Source: Porphyridium purpureum
Lineage: Eukaryota > Rhodophyta > Bangiophyceae > Porphyridiales > Porphyridiaceae
Assembly: GCA_008690995.1 (NCBI GenBank)
Contig: VRMN01000003.1
Span: forward strand, 186,001-250,000
Reading direction: 5' to 3'
DNA: 64,000 bases
The stretch's first letter is position 1, and the number at the start of each line of letters is the position of its first letter. A model generated the notes under the pieces. That model saw nothing but the letters and a program-made list of their open reading frames with translations, was not told the origin of the DNA and made no database searches. The translations under genes and the position numbers were made by a program. Shown here piece after piece: positions 11,454-21,067 of this stretch.

Positions 11454-11566
11454 GTCCCGTTATTTTAGTGGTAGAATAGCTGCCTTCCACGAGCCAGGAA
11501 AGAAACCTGCTTCGATGTGAGCAGCAGGGCTGGGTTCGATTTCCATCGAATTTCCCGGACGGGATA
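11454..11566 (+). tRNA. tRNA-Gly(TCC) with two introns, one in the T-loop
   Basis: The exons fold as a tRNA. Acceptor 5' strand GTCCCGT (11454-11460) pairs with ACGGGAT (11559-11565), with one G-T. The D-arm loop is AGTGGTA (11467-11473). Anticodon stem GCTGC (11479-11483) pairs with GCAGC (11521-11525). The anticodon loop is CTTCCA plus one base, giving anticodon TCC, and this part matches eukaryotic tRNA-Gly(UCC) closely. A first intron of about 30 bases (11490-11519) sits at the canonical place after position 37. T-stem CTGGG (11530-11534) pairs with CCCGG (11554-11558) only if about 12 bases within 11541-11553 are removed from the T-loop. That insert forms a hairpin TTCGAT-TTCC-ATCGAA with the loop itself. 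Exact splice points are uncertain by a base or two. Ectopic tRNA introns are known from Cyanidioschyzon. Confidence 0.82.
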
Positions 11567-11576
11567 TGGAGTCAAA

Positions 11577-11583
11577 TTTTTTT
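11577..11583 (+). terminator. RNA polymerase III T-run terminator
   Basis: Seven T residues begin 10 bases after the tRNA discriminator base, followed after one G by a second T-run. This is the expected Pol III stop and supports the tRNA call. Confidence 0.75.
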
Positions 11584-12854
11584 GTTTTTTTTGGCATGTG
11601 GGGCCCGCACGAAGCTCTACATCGCACCGCGATGGCCTTGGAGCTTACCTTGCAGCCTCGCCCCGCCCGTGGGACACGCCATCCTTCTTTATTTCCTGCC
11701 CGAGTTGACCCTGGCAGAATTCGGGCATCAGGCTGTGCTATGCCGCGCCCGTCATTTTCGAAGCCGAAACTTTCGAAGGTCCCGCATAGAGTTACATCTC
11801 GGCAGCCAGTCTCATCCAGCGCCGTGGCCAGAATTCGGATGTTTCGCAACATTGACGCAGCTTGCGCACCGCGCCTCTCCCCGATAAACGTTCTGGTCTG
11901 CAGTTGTCCGAGACAGGGCGTGCAAATACCCATGTGCGAGACAACTGCATGGTTTCGAGTTGGCACGGCTGATAATGATTGGGGACGGTTGCGTCATTGC
12001 TCTGTACCAAAGTGTCGAGACCGCCAACGCGGAGGCGCTCGCCAGGCGATGAGTGCCTACTTTGCCGAACGCGCTCAACCGCAAAAATGGACTTGGTGGC
12101 CACTCGCCATACTGTTGCTGCCACCACTTACATAATAATATTAACTTCTAGTGTGCCGTTCTGAGTGTGTCCGCTGCGTCTAGCCCGAGTCTTTTATATT
12201 TCCCTCTAAGCGCAAGATCACTTGCGGTCGATTTCAGCGCCCGCGCGGGTCTCTCATCCAGTAAGCCACACGCGTGAGACCCAATGCGCCGGCGTGATGC
12301 TGATCTTTGCCACGACGCTTGACAGCTCTCACATTGTGCAGCTTCATGGGTGGTTTTCCGAGTATGAATGCGTAGCTGACGTAAATCTGTCTCGTCGGCC
12401 CCGGGACACGTCCATTTGAACACGAAGAAGCGGTTGCTCTCAGTCTGCCGTGAGATAAGTGGGTGTCAAGACGCCATTCCAAGCGCCTTCGCCAGGGCTT
12501 TCGGAGTTTGAATATTATTCACTCCTGTCGCGAAATCCCTACTTTGCTGCCCGGAAAAGCTCCACGGAAAGAAGGAAAGAGAGAAAACGAACAAGGACAC
12601 GGCTTGAACCAGAGCGGATCGGCTAGAGACGATCAACGCGGTGAAGTTGGCTCTCACATTGTATCGCAATTTGGATTGAAAAGTTCGGAATCGCGCTCCA
12701 CACGTATCGCGCGTTGCAGAAACATTTGGAGACGGTCGTCCAGGCCCGCAGCCGACTTCCTCGTCAGCATTCGGACGAGCCTGCGGTCGCGTTTCGTCGA
12801 AAGGGAGACGCGAAAGAGGTTGTCGTACGGCTTTGGAGCGGGCAGCAAGGCACA
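11584..12854. other. Gap between tRNA-Gly and UBC9
   Basis: Open frames up to 189 codons cross this stretch, but none has a recognisable domain and several start inside the tRNA on either strand. The UBC9 promoter must lie in the right part. No clear GTACAGTG copy was seen there. An in-frame extension upstream of UBC9 (from 12714) is treated as untranslated leader. Confidence 0.4.
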
Positions 12855-13328
12855 ATGAGTGGCATTGCGCAAACGCGGTTGCTGGAGGAGCGTAAAAATT
12901 GGCGGAAAGACCACCCGGCTGGCTTTTTTGCGCGGCCCAAACTGGACGATGGGAAGCAAAACTTGATGGTGTGGGAGTGCGGCATTCCGGGGAAGAAGGA
13001 GACGCCATGGGAGGGCGGCGTTTACAAGCTCGTGCTCGAGTTTCCAGAGCAATTCCCGAGCCAACCACCCAAGTGCAGATTCATACCGCCATTGTTCCAC
13101 CCCAACGTGTACCCATCCGGCACTGTGTGTCTGAGCATCCTCGATCCGGACAAGAACTGGCGCCCGGCGCTCACGGTCAAACAAGTGCTGCTCGGTATAC
13201 AGGACTTACTCGATAATCCCAATATCGAGGATCCGGCAAACCAGCCTGCGTACGCGCTGTTTCTAAAGGATAAGAAAAAGTACAGAGAAAAGGTGTTGGC
13301 GATCGCTGCTCAGAACCGTCCCGTGTAA
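12855..13328 (+). CDS. UBC9: SUMO-conjugating enzyme E2 (UBC9)
   Basis: It takes SUMO from the E1 enzyme onto its active cysteine and passes it to target lysines. The protein is 157 residues from the ATG at 12855, the family's usual length. The start [21 protein letters not shown] and the active-site region [16 protein letters not shown] are diagnostic of UBC9 rather than ubiquitin E2s. The catalytic Cys is residue 92. The continuation [19 protein letters not shown] is also UBC9-specific. Upstream in-frame codons from 12714 look like leader sequence and would give a non-family extension. Confidence 0.96.
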   Translation: MSGIAQTRLLEERKNWRKDHPAGFFARPKLDDGKQNLMVWECGIPGKKETPWEGGVYKLVLEFPEQFPSQPPKCRFIPPLFHPNVYPSGTVCLSILDPDKNWRPALTVKQVLLGIQDLLDNPNIEDPANQPAYALFLKDKKKYREKVLAIAAQNRPV

Positions 13329-13587
13329 CTGCAATGGTAAACCAGAAGCATGAACACGGCTCTTCGTCTCTCTCGCTCTCCACGTTCTCTCAATTATTTT
13401 TGGTTTTTGGTACGAGGCCAAATCGCGCGCAAAGACATGAAACACAGCGCGCAGCTCTCGATCCATCACGGTTGGGGCCCACGCTGCACCGTGTCCTGCT
13501 GGGTGGTTAGTGCCTTTATTTAGAAACTTTAATAAACGAGAACATAGCTCCACAGGAATCTGCGAATCCGCGGCCCAAGGCGAGCGA

Positions 13588-14967
13588 CTAACGCAGGCCG
13601 CCTTCTTTTCGGAGCTCGGCTTCCGACATCGTGGTCGACCGATAACTCGCGGTACTCCGTGAGCTCAGCTCGGTGAGCGCCTCCTTTGGCAGCGTGCGCG
13701 TCGAACGCTTGGTGTCCTTCATTGAGAGCTCGTCGTCCAGCTGGGCGGCCAAGTGCGCAGCGTCGGAAAACGTGTACGCACCCTTCTGCGGGCGGAGAAG
13801 CTCGTGCACCTCCTTTGGATGGTAATGAGCAATCTCCCGCAAAAACTCCAGGCGCATCTCATCGGGTGTCATCTTGTTTGAGTTGACCTTCTGCTCAAAG
13901 TCAAACTCCTCGGGTGGAAACGGAGTTCCAATCGTTCCGAGCCCAAGATGCCGATACTCGTTGAAGTATGGATGCTGAAGGGCGTCGTAGCAGCTTATCC
14001 TCTTTTCTGGGTCAAAAGCAAGAAGTTGTTGAAGCAGATCGAGCGCCAGCGGATCAGCGTCTGGAAAGATTTGGTCCAAAGGTCGTCTCGGTCGCACGGG
14101 TAGCTGAGTGACGTATCGCTTCGCCTCCTCGCTGCGCAGTCTCTCGATCGCCTCCGGCGGCGGGCGACCTGTCACCTCCGTGATGAGCTCAAACTGATGA
14201 TATTGGTTCCTACCTGGAAAAAGCGGCTTGCCTCCACTCAGAACCTCTGCAAATATGCACCCGGCGGACCAAATATCAATGGCCGTAGAGTAGTTTGTGA
14301 AATACGCCATGATCAGCTCTGGCGCTCGGTACCACCGGGTCGCGACATAGTCGGTCCAGTAGACCATTTCGGCTGTGTTCTCGAACATGGCGCGCGCAAG
14401 GCCAAAGTCGCAAATGCGCAAATCGCACTGTTTGTTAATGAGAATATTGTTTGGCTTGAGGTCGCGGTGGAACACCTGGCACGAGTGCATGTAGTGCAAT
14501 CCGCGGAATAACTGGAACATCAGGTACTTGACGTGCTCTCCGGACAGCTTTGTCTTCATGTTCAACAGACGATGCAAGTCGGTCGGCATAATCTCGAGCA
14601 CCATGAAAGCATCATTAAACTTTTCGCCGTCGCCCGGCACGAGGACGTCCTTGATCTTAATAATATTCTCATGCGGCATCAGCAGCCGCAAAAACTTGAG
14701 CTCGCGGAGAATCCTGGTGGCCATGGACGGCGAGTTGAGGATCTTTGTCACGCGCTTCACCGCCACCTCCTCGCCAGTGACAGTATTCATCGCGGAGCAC
14801 ACGATCCCGTATGCGCCGCGCCCAATCACCCGCTTGAGCGTGAAGTACTGCTGTCCGTGCGCGCCCGAGCTGAAGAAGAGCTCCTTATCCTTTTTGTTCA
14901 GCTCTTCCTTCTGCTTGCGTCTTTCCTCTGCCGCTTGAGCGCGGGCCGCCTCTGCCTCTGTCTCCAT
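13588..14967 (-). CDS. MAP kinase with TDY activation loop
   Basis: A serine/threonine kinase of the MAPK family, 459 residues from the ATG at 14967; an earlier TTG is not used. A charged coiled leader of about 35 residues precedes the kinase domain. Visible are the glycine loop GRGAYG, the catalytic Lys in EEVAVKRV (Lys71), HRDLKPNNI (Asp169), DFGLA, and the activation loop WTDYVATRWYRAPEL with TDY at 205-207. TDY in place of TEY is typical of the plant/algal group that includes plant group D MAPKs. A C-terminal tail of about 90 residues is rich in Ser/Thr. It is divergent from TOP6A, and ACTGTAC at 15370-15376 lies in the shared gap. Confidence 0.92.
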   Translation of the reverse strand: METEAEAARAQAAEERRKQKEELNKKDKELFFSSGAHGQQYFTLKRVIGRGAYGIVCSAMNTVTGEEVAVKRVTKILNSPSMATRILRELKFLRLLMPHENIIKIKDVLVPGDGEKFNDAFMVLEIMPTDLHRLLNMKTKLSGEHVKYLMFQLFRGLHYMHSCQVFHRDLKPNNILINKQCDLRICDFGLARAMFENTAEMVYWTDYVATRWYRAPELIMAYFTNYSTAIDIWSAGCIFAEVLSGGKPLFPGRNQYHQFELITEVTGRPPPEAIERLRSEEAKRYVTQLPVRPRRPLDQIFPDADPLALDLLQQLLAFDPEKRISCYDALQHPYFNEYRHLGLGTIGTPFPPEEFDFEQKVNSNKMTPDEMRLEFLREIAHYHPKEVHELLRPQKGAYTFSDAAHLAAQLDDELSMKDTKRSTRTLPKEALTELSSRSTASYRSTTMSEAELRKEGGLR

Positions 14968-15445
14968 TTCTTTCCGTCTCCCGCGCAAGCGTCCCTGCCC
15001 ACCCCAGGAAACACCCACGATGCCCCCTTTCCCCCTACCAACCCCACGCTCTCCACCACTCCTCTTCTCCAATCCCCTTCTCCCTGTCGCACTCGCACTG
15101 TCTCAACGTCAAACGCATCCTCAAAACCTTTCCTCTCGACAAGCTCGTTCATAAGCCACGCACACGCACTGAACTTGCGCGCGTTCGTTTGCTACTCGTT
15201 TTCTTCTCGCTTTTTTCCTTTCGGTTTTTGGGACGTTTCCACACTTTTCAACGTGATCATCCCCACTTTTCGCATTTTCGCACCATTTCCTGCGCAACAA
15301 ATCCTGCACGAAACCTTGGGTTCGGAAATGTACGGTTCCTCATCTGGCGCCGCGTGGCACAGAACCTGCACTGTACTTTCATGGTCTGCGGTACAGTATG
15401 AATGTACAGCTGCGCCTGCACGGATTTTCGCGCGCTCGTGGGAAC
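14968..15445. promoter_or_regulatory. Divergent promoter gap, MAPK / TOP6A
   Basis: Three GTAC-centred elements cluster next to TOP6A: ACTGTAC at 15370-15376, GTACAGT at 15391-15397 and GTACAGC at 15404-15410. The MAPK side is pyrimidine-rich on the plus strand. No RNA gene or further coding region was found. Confidence 0.5.
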
Positions 15446-16747
15446 ATGTCACGTGCTGCGCGGGCTGATGCCCGTGGTGGTCAGAGGAGACGAGACGAGC
15501 GGAAAGCACGCCGCAGAATGGGTCCGAGGAAGGCTGGAGGAGGGAGGGCCGACGAGCGCGCAGAGCGAGAGGTAGACCTGTCGGCTGTGCGCGATCTGAG
15601 AAAGCTGCAGGCGGTCAGGCAGCGCAGCGCGCTGTCAAGTGTCGCGCAGCTCGTGTCGTTCCAGCATGTGGTCAAGGAGGTGCAGGAAATGGGCGCGACA
15701 GGCGTCATGCAAGGCGTCCTTTCGCTGTGTGCGCACGCTACAGACTCAATCATGAAGGGCGAAGGATTCTCACTCTTGGTGCCGTCGCGCAGCGCGTCCA
15801 ATCAGATGTACATTGCCGAGCTCGACCGCATTGTGCTCAAGGACAAGGCCACGGCGCGGAACTTTGCCAGCCAGGCCACTGTGCGCAAGGCGGCTATTAC
15901 GGTGCGAATTTTACAACTTGTTCACGAGCTGTGTAAAAAGGGCATCCATGTCACGAAGAGGGATTTGTTCTACACAGACGTCAAGCTGTTCAAGTCACAA
16001 ACAGAGAGCGACGACGTGCTCAATGACATTGCCTGTATGGTGGGATGCACTCGCACAAGCCTCTCGGTCGTCGCGTCGGAGAAAGGTATTGTCATCGGCC
16101 GCGTTCAGTTCCGCGAGGCCGGCGACGAGATCGATTGCACGCGAATGGGAGTGGGTGGCAAGGCTATCCCACCTTTCACGGATAAGATCACCGAAATTCG
16201 ATCCGACGCCGAGTTCATCTTACTTGTGGAAAAGGACGCCGCATTCATGAGACTGGCTGAAGATCGGTTCTACAATCGCTGCCCTTGCATCATCATCACC
16301 GCCAAGGGGCAGCCAGATGTTGCGACGCGTCTATTCCTCAAGCGGTTGAAAAACACGCTCAACATTCCCATACTCGGACTGGTCGACAGCGACCCATACG
16401 GCCTGAAAATTCTGTCCGTATACATGTCTGGCTCGAAGAACATGAGCTACGACAGCGCCAACTTAACCACTCCGGACATCAAGTGGCTCGGTGTGCGTCC
16501 TTCGGACCTCGATCGATACAACATTCCCGAGCAGTGCCGGCTTCCCATGTCGGAACATGACATCAGGACTGGCAAGGAAATGCTTCAGGAGGAGTTCATT
16601 TCTAGCAACGAGGCATGGGCACGCGAACTGGAAATGATGGTGAAGCGCAAGGAAAAAGCCGAAATCCAAGCGTTGTCGAACTTTGGCTTTCAATTCTTGA
16701 CGCAAGAATTTCTTCCGCGCAAGATTGCCGCCGGTGATTGGATTTAG
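15446..16747 (+). CDS. TOP6A: Topoisomerase VI subunit A / SPO11-3
   Basis: The catalytic subunit of plant-type topoisomerase VI, which decatenates DNA by a double-strand passage and is needed for endoreduplication in plants. The active tyrosine lies in [12 protein letters not shown] (Tyr176 counted from this start). The Toprim metal site shows VEKDAAF and [15 protein letters not shown]. The stretches [26 protein letters not shown] and [14 protein letters not shown] match plant SPO11-3/TOP6A better than the meiotic SPO11-1 or -2. An ATG 16 codons upstream (15398) is possible, but its first codons overlap the GTAC promoter elements, so 15446 is preferred (433 residues). The usual TOP6B partner is not in this window. 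Confidence 0.93.
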   Translation: MSRAARADARGGQRRRDERKARRRMGPRKAGGGRADERAEREVDLSAVRDLRKLQAVRQRSALSSVAQLVSFQHVVKEVQEMGATGVMQGVLSLCAHATDSIMKGEGFSLLVPSRSASNQMYIAELDRIVLKDKATARNFASQATVRKAAITVRILQLVHELCKKGIHVTKRDLFYTDVKLFKSQTESDDVLNDIACMVGCTRTSLSVVASEKGIVIGRVQFREAGDEIDCTRMGVGGKAIPPFTDKITEIRSDAEFILLVEKDAAFMRLAEDRFYNRCPCIIITAKGQPDVATRLFLKRLKNTLNIPILGLVDSDPYGLKILSVYMSGSKNMSYDSANLTTPDIKWLGVRPSDLDRYNIPEQCRLPMSEHDIRTGKEMLQEEFISSNEAWARELEMMVKRKEKAEIQALSNFGFQFLTQEFLPRKIAAGDWI

Positions 16748-17107
16748 CAGTAATCTGCAGAGGATCACAAAGATGCACGTCTGTGTCTCCACAGAAAACA
16801 CAGAGGAACTCGACAAGAGAAGGCCCGCATCCCTCAACTCCAGCAAGGCTTTCAGAGCTTTTTCCCAGGTCTGATTTCGCACGTAATCCTACATTTTTGG
16901 CGAACGCCGAACGGGGTGCGAACCGGTGCACGTGAACTTCGCGTCACTGTTTGCGATCCGGAAGTGGGAATGCGAAAAGGTAAGGAGCACGTGTCCCCAT
17001 GAAGACGCGCGACACACACGCCAACAAATGCTGTTTTAGTGCTACATTATCTTGGCCTTACCACTTTCTGAGCTGACGAAGTACGCTGCGCGAGCGTCCA
17101 CAGTGAT
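16748..17107. other. Convergent gap, TOP6A / CCT4
   Basis: 360 bases between two 3' ends. No gene, no RNA fold and no GTACAGTG element were seen. Confidence 0.4.
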
Positions 17108-18742
17108 TTATCGGCAGAGTACAACGTCGTCAATGCGAAGAAGGAGCCGCACGCATTCTGTTGCAAGGCGCATTGCGGACTCAATGACCAGCAACGGCAT
17201 CTTGACATTCTCCTCCAAAATATCCGTGACCCTTCCCTTCTTGACGTTGATGCCAGTGTTGTACTCACCCAGCGCGTGTCTCCTGCGGAGCTCTGTGACA
17301 ATTTCTACGGGCGATAGACCTGCGTTTTCTGCCAGTGTGTACGGCACGACCTCTAAAGCGTCTGCATACGCGCGCACGCAGTGCGACTCCATACCGCTGA
17401 GCTCTTTTGAGTACTGCGCCAGCTTGATCGCCATTTCGACCTCGGGCGCCGAACCCCCAGCAATCATGAACTGCTTGCGTACCAGCGAGCGGATGACGCA
17501 TAACGCGTCGTGCAAGGAGCGCTCAGCTTCATCCAGAACCAAATTGTTCGATCCACGGACCAAAATGGATGAGGTGGGCGTGATTGCGTTCTGGATTCCA
17601 GTCAAGCGCACCACCTTCTCCTCACCAGAAAGGGTCACTTCCTCGACCAAGTCCACTTTTGCCAGCTTGTCGGCAGTGAGAGCGTCCACAGACGCCACGG
17701 GTGTACATCCCAGCGACTTGGAGATAAATTCAATCTCGCTACGCTCAACATCGGTGATCACCATGATCTTGACCTTGGCCAAAAAGTGCAGGCTCAAGTC
17801 GGTGACGGCGTCACGCAAAATACTCTTCTGGATCAGAAGCACGTTTGCACCGCTGGCCTTGATTTTCTTCACCATTTGCAACAAGTGCTGGCGCTCTTCT
17901 TTGAGAATGCGATCCATCGAGTTGTAGTCCTGTACGACCACACTGTTTTCGACATCTGTTTTTGGGGGGCTGATCTGGAACTGACACAGAGCCACCTTGG
18001 CACCAGAGATTCGCGTTGGCCCGCCCGCACTGCGAGCGCACTCCTGCGTAAGTACAAGGCCATCCACCAGCTCGCAATCGTCAATGGTTCCGCCCACTTT
18101 CTTGACGGTGCGCACGTCGTTCAGATCGACCGAGAAGCCGCCACTGTTCGCGTCCGCACGCTTCACCCGCAGCACCGAGTCGACTGCGATGGGCGCGAGC
18201 AGCGACGAGTACTGCGACACGACCTTGGAATTCAAACTCGTGGACGCCGCCTGCAGCAGCGTCTCGCGATCATTGAGATCCACCGGCACGGCCATACCGC
18301 TCAGGACCGTGACGGCCTTGTCCAGGGCCGTCTGGAAGCCCTGCGAAATGATAGTCGGATGGATGCCCATGTCCAGCAAGCTCAAGCTCGCGCTCAGGAG
18401 CGCGCCCGCAATCACCACCACGGACGTGGTGCCGTCGCCGGCCTCAATATCCTGAGACTTGGACAGATCCACGAGCATCTTTGCGGCCGGGTGCTGGACG
18501 TTCATGCGCTGCAGAATGGTCGCTCCGTCGTTCGTGATCAGCACCTCGCCGTTCTTCACCTCGATCATCTTGTCCATGCCTCGCGGGCCCAGCGACGTGC
18601 GCACGGCGTCCGCCACGCCCTTGGCCGCCGTGATATTGCTCAGCCGCACATCCTTGCTCTTCTGCGTCGTCCTGACGCCCGATCCATCCCGCCGCTTCAA
18701 CGCGCCCGCCCCGCTGCCCGCGCCCACCCCTCCTTTCGCCAT
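17108..18742 (-). CDS. CCT4: Chaperonin CCT subunit delta
   Basis: One of eight subunits of the cytosolic TRiC/CCT folding ring for actin, tubulin and other proteins. It is 544 residues from the ATG at 18742. Group II chaperonin signatures are [19 protein letters not shown] and the ATP-hydrolysis motif GDGTTSVV. The stretches [71 protein letters not shown] and RKK-like [14 protein letters not shown] identify the delta subunit. A longer frame (to 18913) would start inside a promoter element and is rejected. GTACACT at 18908-18914 and AGTGTAC at 18926-18932 lie about 170 bases upstream. Confidence 0.95.
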   Translation of the reverse strand: MAKGGVGAGSGAGALKRRDGSGVRTTQKSKDVRLSNITAAKGVADAVRTSLGPRGMDKMIEVKNGEVLITNDGATILQRMNVQHPAAKMLVDLSKSQDIEAGDGTTSVVVIAGALLSASLSLLDMGIHPTIISQGFQTALDKAVTVLSGMAVPVDLNDRETLLQAASTSLNSKVVSQYSSLLAPIAVDSVLRVKRADANSGGFSVDLNDVRTVKKVGGTIDDCELVDGLVLTQECARSAGGPTRISGAKVALCQFQISPPKTDVENSVVVQDYNSMDRILKEERQHLLQMVKKIKASGANVLLIQKSILRDAVTDLSLHFLAKVKIMVITDVERSEIEFISKSLGCTPVASVDALTADKLAKVDLVEEVTLSGEEKVVRLTGIQNAITPTSSILVRGSNNLVLDEAERSLHDALCVIRSLVRKQFMIAGGSAPEVEMAIKLAQYSKELSGMESHCVRAYADALEVVPYTLAENAGLSPVEIVTELRRRHALGEYNTGINVKKGRVTDILEENVKMPLLVIESAMRLATECVRLLLRIDDVVLCR

Positions 18743-19446
18743 GCTTCCTTTCCCCTCACCGCGCCGTCTCCGCTCTGATATCGCGCAAACCGCACTCGAC
18801 CATTCGCTCCTCCCTTTCTCCTTCTCGCAAATCCCTCGCTTCACACAACTTGCCACTAAAACAGAGGAAACCAAAGCAAAACCGCGTGTTCCGCACGACG
18901 GTCCACAGTACACTACTCAATCGCAAGTGTACCGCGTCATCGAACGCCACGACATTGAAACCCCTGGCACACACGCGGTTGAGCGGGCGAACCGGGGCGA
19001 GGCGGACCGATTAACCGTTTGTCGTGAGGCATTCGATAACCGACGAGTCCGTACAAAAGTGGCGCGAAGGCGCTAGGGTTTTGGTCGCGCCGAGAACCAC
19101 CAGCTGCGTGTACTTGCGCGCGCGCGCGCGCGCGCAGTTGTGGCGTTTGGCGCGGACGCGACTTGGGTTTTTGAGGGGGACAGGCCTGGTGTCATCCTTG
19201 GATGAGATTTCCTGCGCGCGCGCCTACTTTCCCATGGGGTGTGTAGGTGTGGCATGGGTATATAAAGGTGGCAGGTAAGGAGGTTGATACTCAACACATC
19301 GTCGTACATATATGCTTGCCTGCCTGCTTGCCTGCTAGCCTGCACATACGATAGGTAGGTCTGGTGTCGTGTTGTTCGGATAAGCAGGTCGCGGAGACCG
19401 CGAGGTGAGGTCTCTGAGAAGGACGGGTCTGGACGCGGAGCGCGCC
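18743..19446. promoter_or_regulatory. Divergent promoter gap, CCT4 / unknown gene
   Basis: The CCT4 side carries GTACACTACTCAA (18908-18920) and AGTGTAC (18926-18932). The rightward side has a good TATA box, TATATAAAGG, at 19259-19268, with the ATG of the next gene about 180 bases on. A (GC)n run lies at 19117-19135 and an imperfect CTGC/TTGC tandem stretch at about 19313-19340, both probably slippage products. Confidence 0.55.
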
Positions 19447-20928
19447 ATGGATCGTTTCGAAGAAGAGCAGGATCAGCAAGCCGGCCTGATCGTGGCCGGC
19501 ATGGACACGCCGCCCCGGCTATCTCCGTTGGTCTGCTCGGCACAGGCGCAGGAATGGAGTGAGCCTGAGTATGGGTCGAGAGCTGCGCGAGCTGCGGCTG
19601 GCTTGGGTCTGCTGATGTCGCCGACACCATTGACCAGTCTGGGGTGGATGTCGCCTCACTATGAGACAGACGGCAAGCTGCTAGGCGACTTGGCCGACTC
19701 GTTGGATGACGCCAACAAGTGGGCACCGGTTTACGGATCGGAGGACGCAGGCGACCCAGATGGAGGACGCGCCAATGCGGAAGAGGCTTACCAAGGTGAA
19801 GGCCTGGTAGATATGTCATTTCTAGACGACGTACAATGCACCGCACCTTCCGCAGCGGTCGAGCACAAACGCGAACCGATGCCATGGAGCACCAGGGCCG
19901 AAAACGCCATGTCCCCTCCTGTACAGTCGCCGCGATTTTTGAGAGTTCCTTGCCTCGGCGTGCCGTCTCCTGAAGAGACCAACCAGTTCTTCCGGCCCAT
20001 TGATCGGCACGCCGGCTTTGGCAAGGTGAAGGGATATTCTTCCCGCCGAGCTTCGCCAGCTCTGGCGCTCAAGCAAAAAGGCCGCAGTTTGTCGGAAAAG
20101 CGAGCAGCGGCTGCCGTAGCAAAGACCCCGAACGGATGCATTGCCAAGGCAGCGATCATGAAACGGAAATGCGCCCGGCGCAGTGATCAAGCGGACGGCA
20201 GAGGCACAGATATGTCCCGGTCAACCGCACCAGTACTCGGTAGAGATCTACTCCGGCGTCTCGACAGAGTCACCAATCCAGCAACGGCTGTCGGCGATAG
20301 GAAAAATGAAGGGAAAACCAAGTCCGGCACTTCTGTGCTCAGTCTGAGTGCAGCACTGCAAGCAATTCGAACCGCATCCAGCCGCAGAACGGGAAAGGCC
20401 ACGAGAGAGGCGACAGTGCGGGAAGTGGACGGCGGCATGGGTAAGCATCTCACGTGCCCGTTCAAAAGCTTTCCGCCATCTCAAACCACAGTGGATCAGT
20501 TCCAGTATACCTCGTTCAAGGCCGAGCTCGGAGAGGGCTGCGAACAGGACACTGAAGACGACGCGCTGGAAGCTTTGGATGAAAGCTTGAATGTGAGGAC
20601 AGGAATGTTCTACAATCATGCGCAACATGCACATTGGAGTTCCTCCGTGGATGCAGCTCTTGCTGAGCCCGCAGACGCCTTTCTTTCGAGGGTATCACAA
20701 GCCCGTGATGCCACAGTGAAGAGGACCCGTATGCAAAGGACCGAGATTCAGGGCAGACAGGTTTGCCATGACACCTACGCTGGCCACGATGTCGAGACCG
20801 ACCTTTCGACACCCCCATCTCTGTGCATGCGCAAACGTGTTGGCGCCCCGAGTCCAGACGATTCCGAAGACTTTCTTGCTATGATGCAGTCAGCCGCGGG
20901 TCCGAGTGCAAAACGGATGCTTTTGTAA
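19447..20928 (+). CDS. Unknown protein rich in SP/TP sites
   Basis: From the ATG at 19447 (context GCGCCATGG) the product is 493 residues. An upstream GTG was rejected. No known domain was recognised. The N-terminal 180 residues are acidic, with many Ser/Thr-Pro pairs (LSPLVC, MSPTPLT, MSPH, PPVQSPRF, VPSPEE), the kind of site CDKs and MAPKs use. The centre is basic (GRSLSEKRAAAAV, KRKCARRSDQ) and resembles a nuclear localisation region. The C-terminal third is acidic again. A TATA box 180 bases upstream supports expression. A nuclear, kinase-regulated protein is a reasonable guess and no more. Confidence 0.6.
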   Translation: MDRFEEEQDQQAGLIVAGMDTPPRLSPLVCSAQAQEWSEPEYGSRAARAAAGLGLLMSPTPLTSLGWMSPHYETDGKLLGDLADSLDDANKWAPVYGSEDAGDPDGGRANAEEAYQGEGLVDMSFLDDVQCTAPSAAVEHKREPMPWSTRAENAMSPPVQSPRFLRVPCLGVPSPEETNQFFRPIDRHAGFGKVKGYSSRRASPALALKQKGRSLSEKRAAAAVAKTPNGCIAKAAIMKRKCARRSDQADGRGTDMSRSTAPVLGRDLLRRLDRVTNPATAVGDRKNEGKTKSGTSVLSLSAALQAIRTASSRRTGKATREATVREVDGGMGKHLTCPFKSFPPSQTTVDQFQYTSFKAELGEGCEQDTEDDALEALDESLNVRTGMFYNHAQHAHWSSSVDAALAEPADAFLSRVSQARDATVKRTRMQRTEIQGRQVCHDTYAGHDVETDLSTPPSLCMRKRVGAPSPDDSEDFLAMMQSAAGPSAKRMLL

Positions 20929-21067
20929 GCAGGATTTGCTTTAAAGCTTCACCATTTTGCATCTAGAAGATCTGATGTTTGCTTCTTCTTTCCGTGCACG
21001 AACATGCACTTGCCACTGAAAAGCACACGCAAACGCAAATCTAAATTAGATGATCCTCGATCTACGT

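Noticed and set aside
11566-12135. 189-codon frame after tRNA-Gly
   Set aside because: It begins at the end of the tRNA, crosses the T-run terminator and has no domain or codon pattern like its neighbours.
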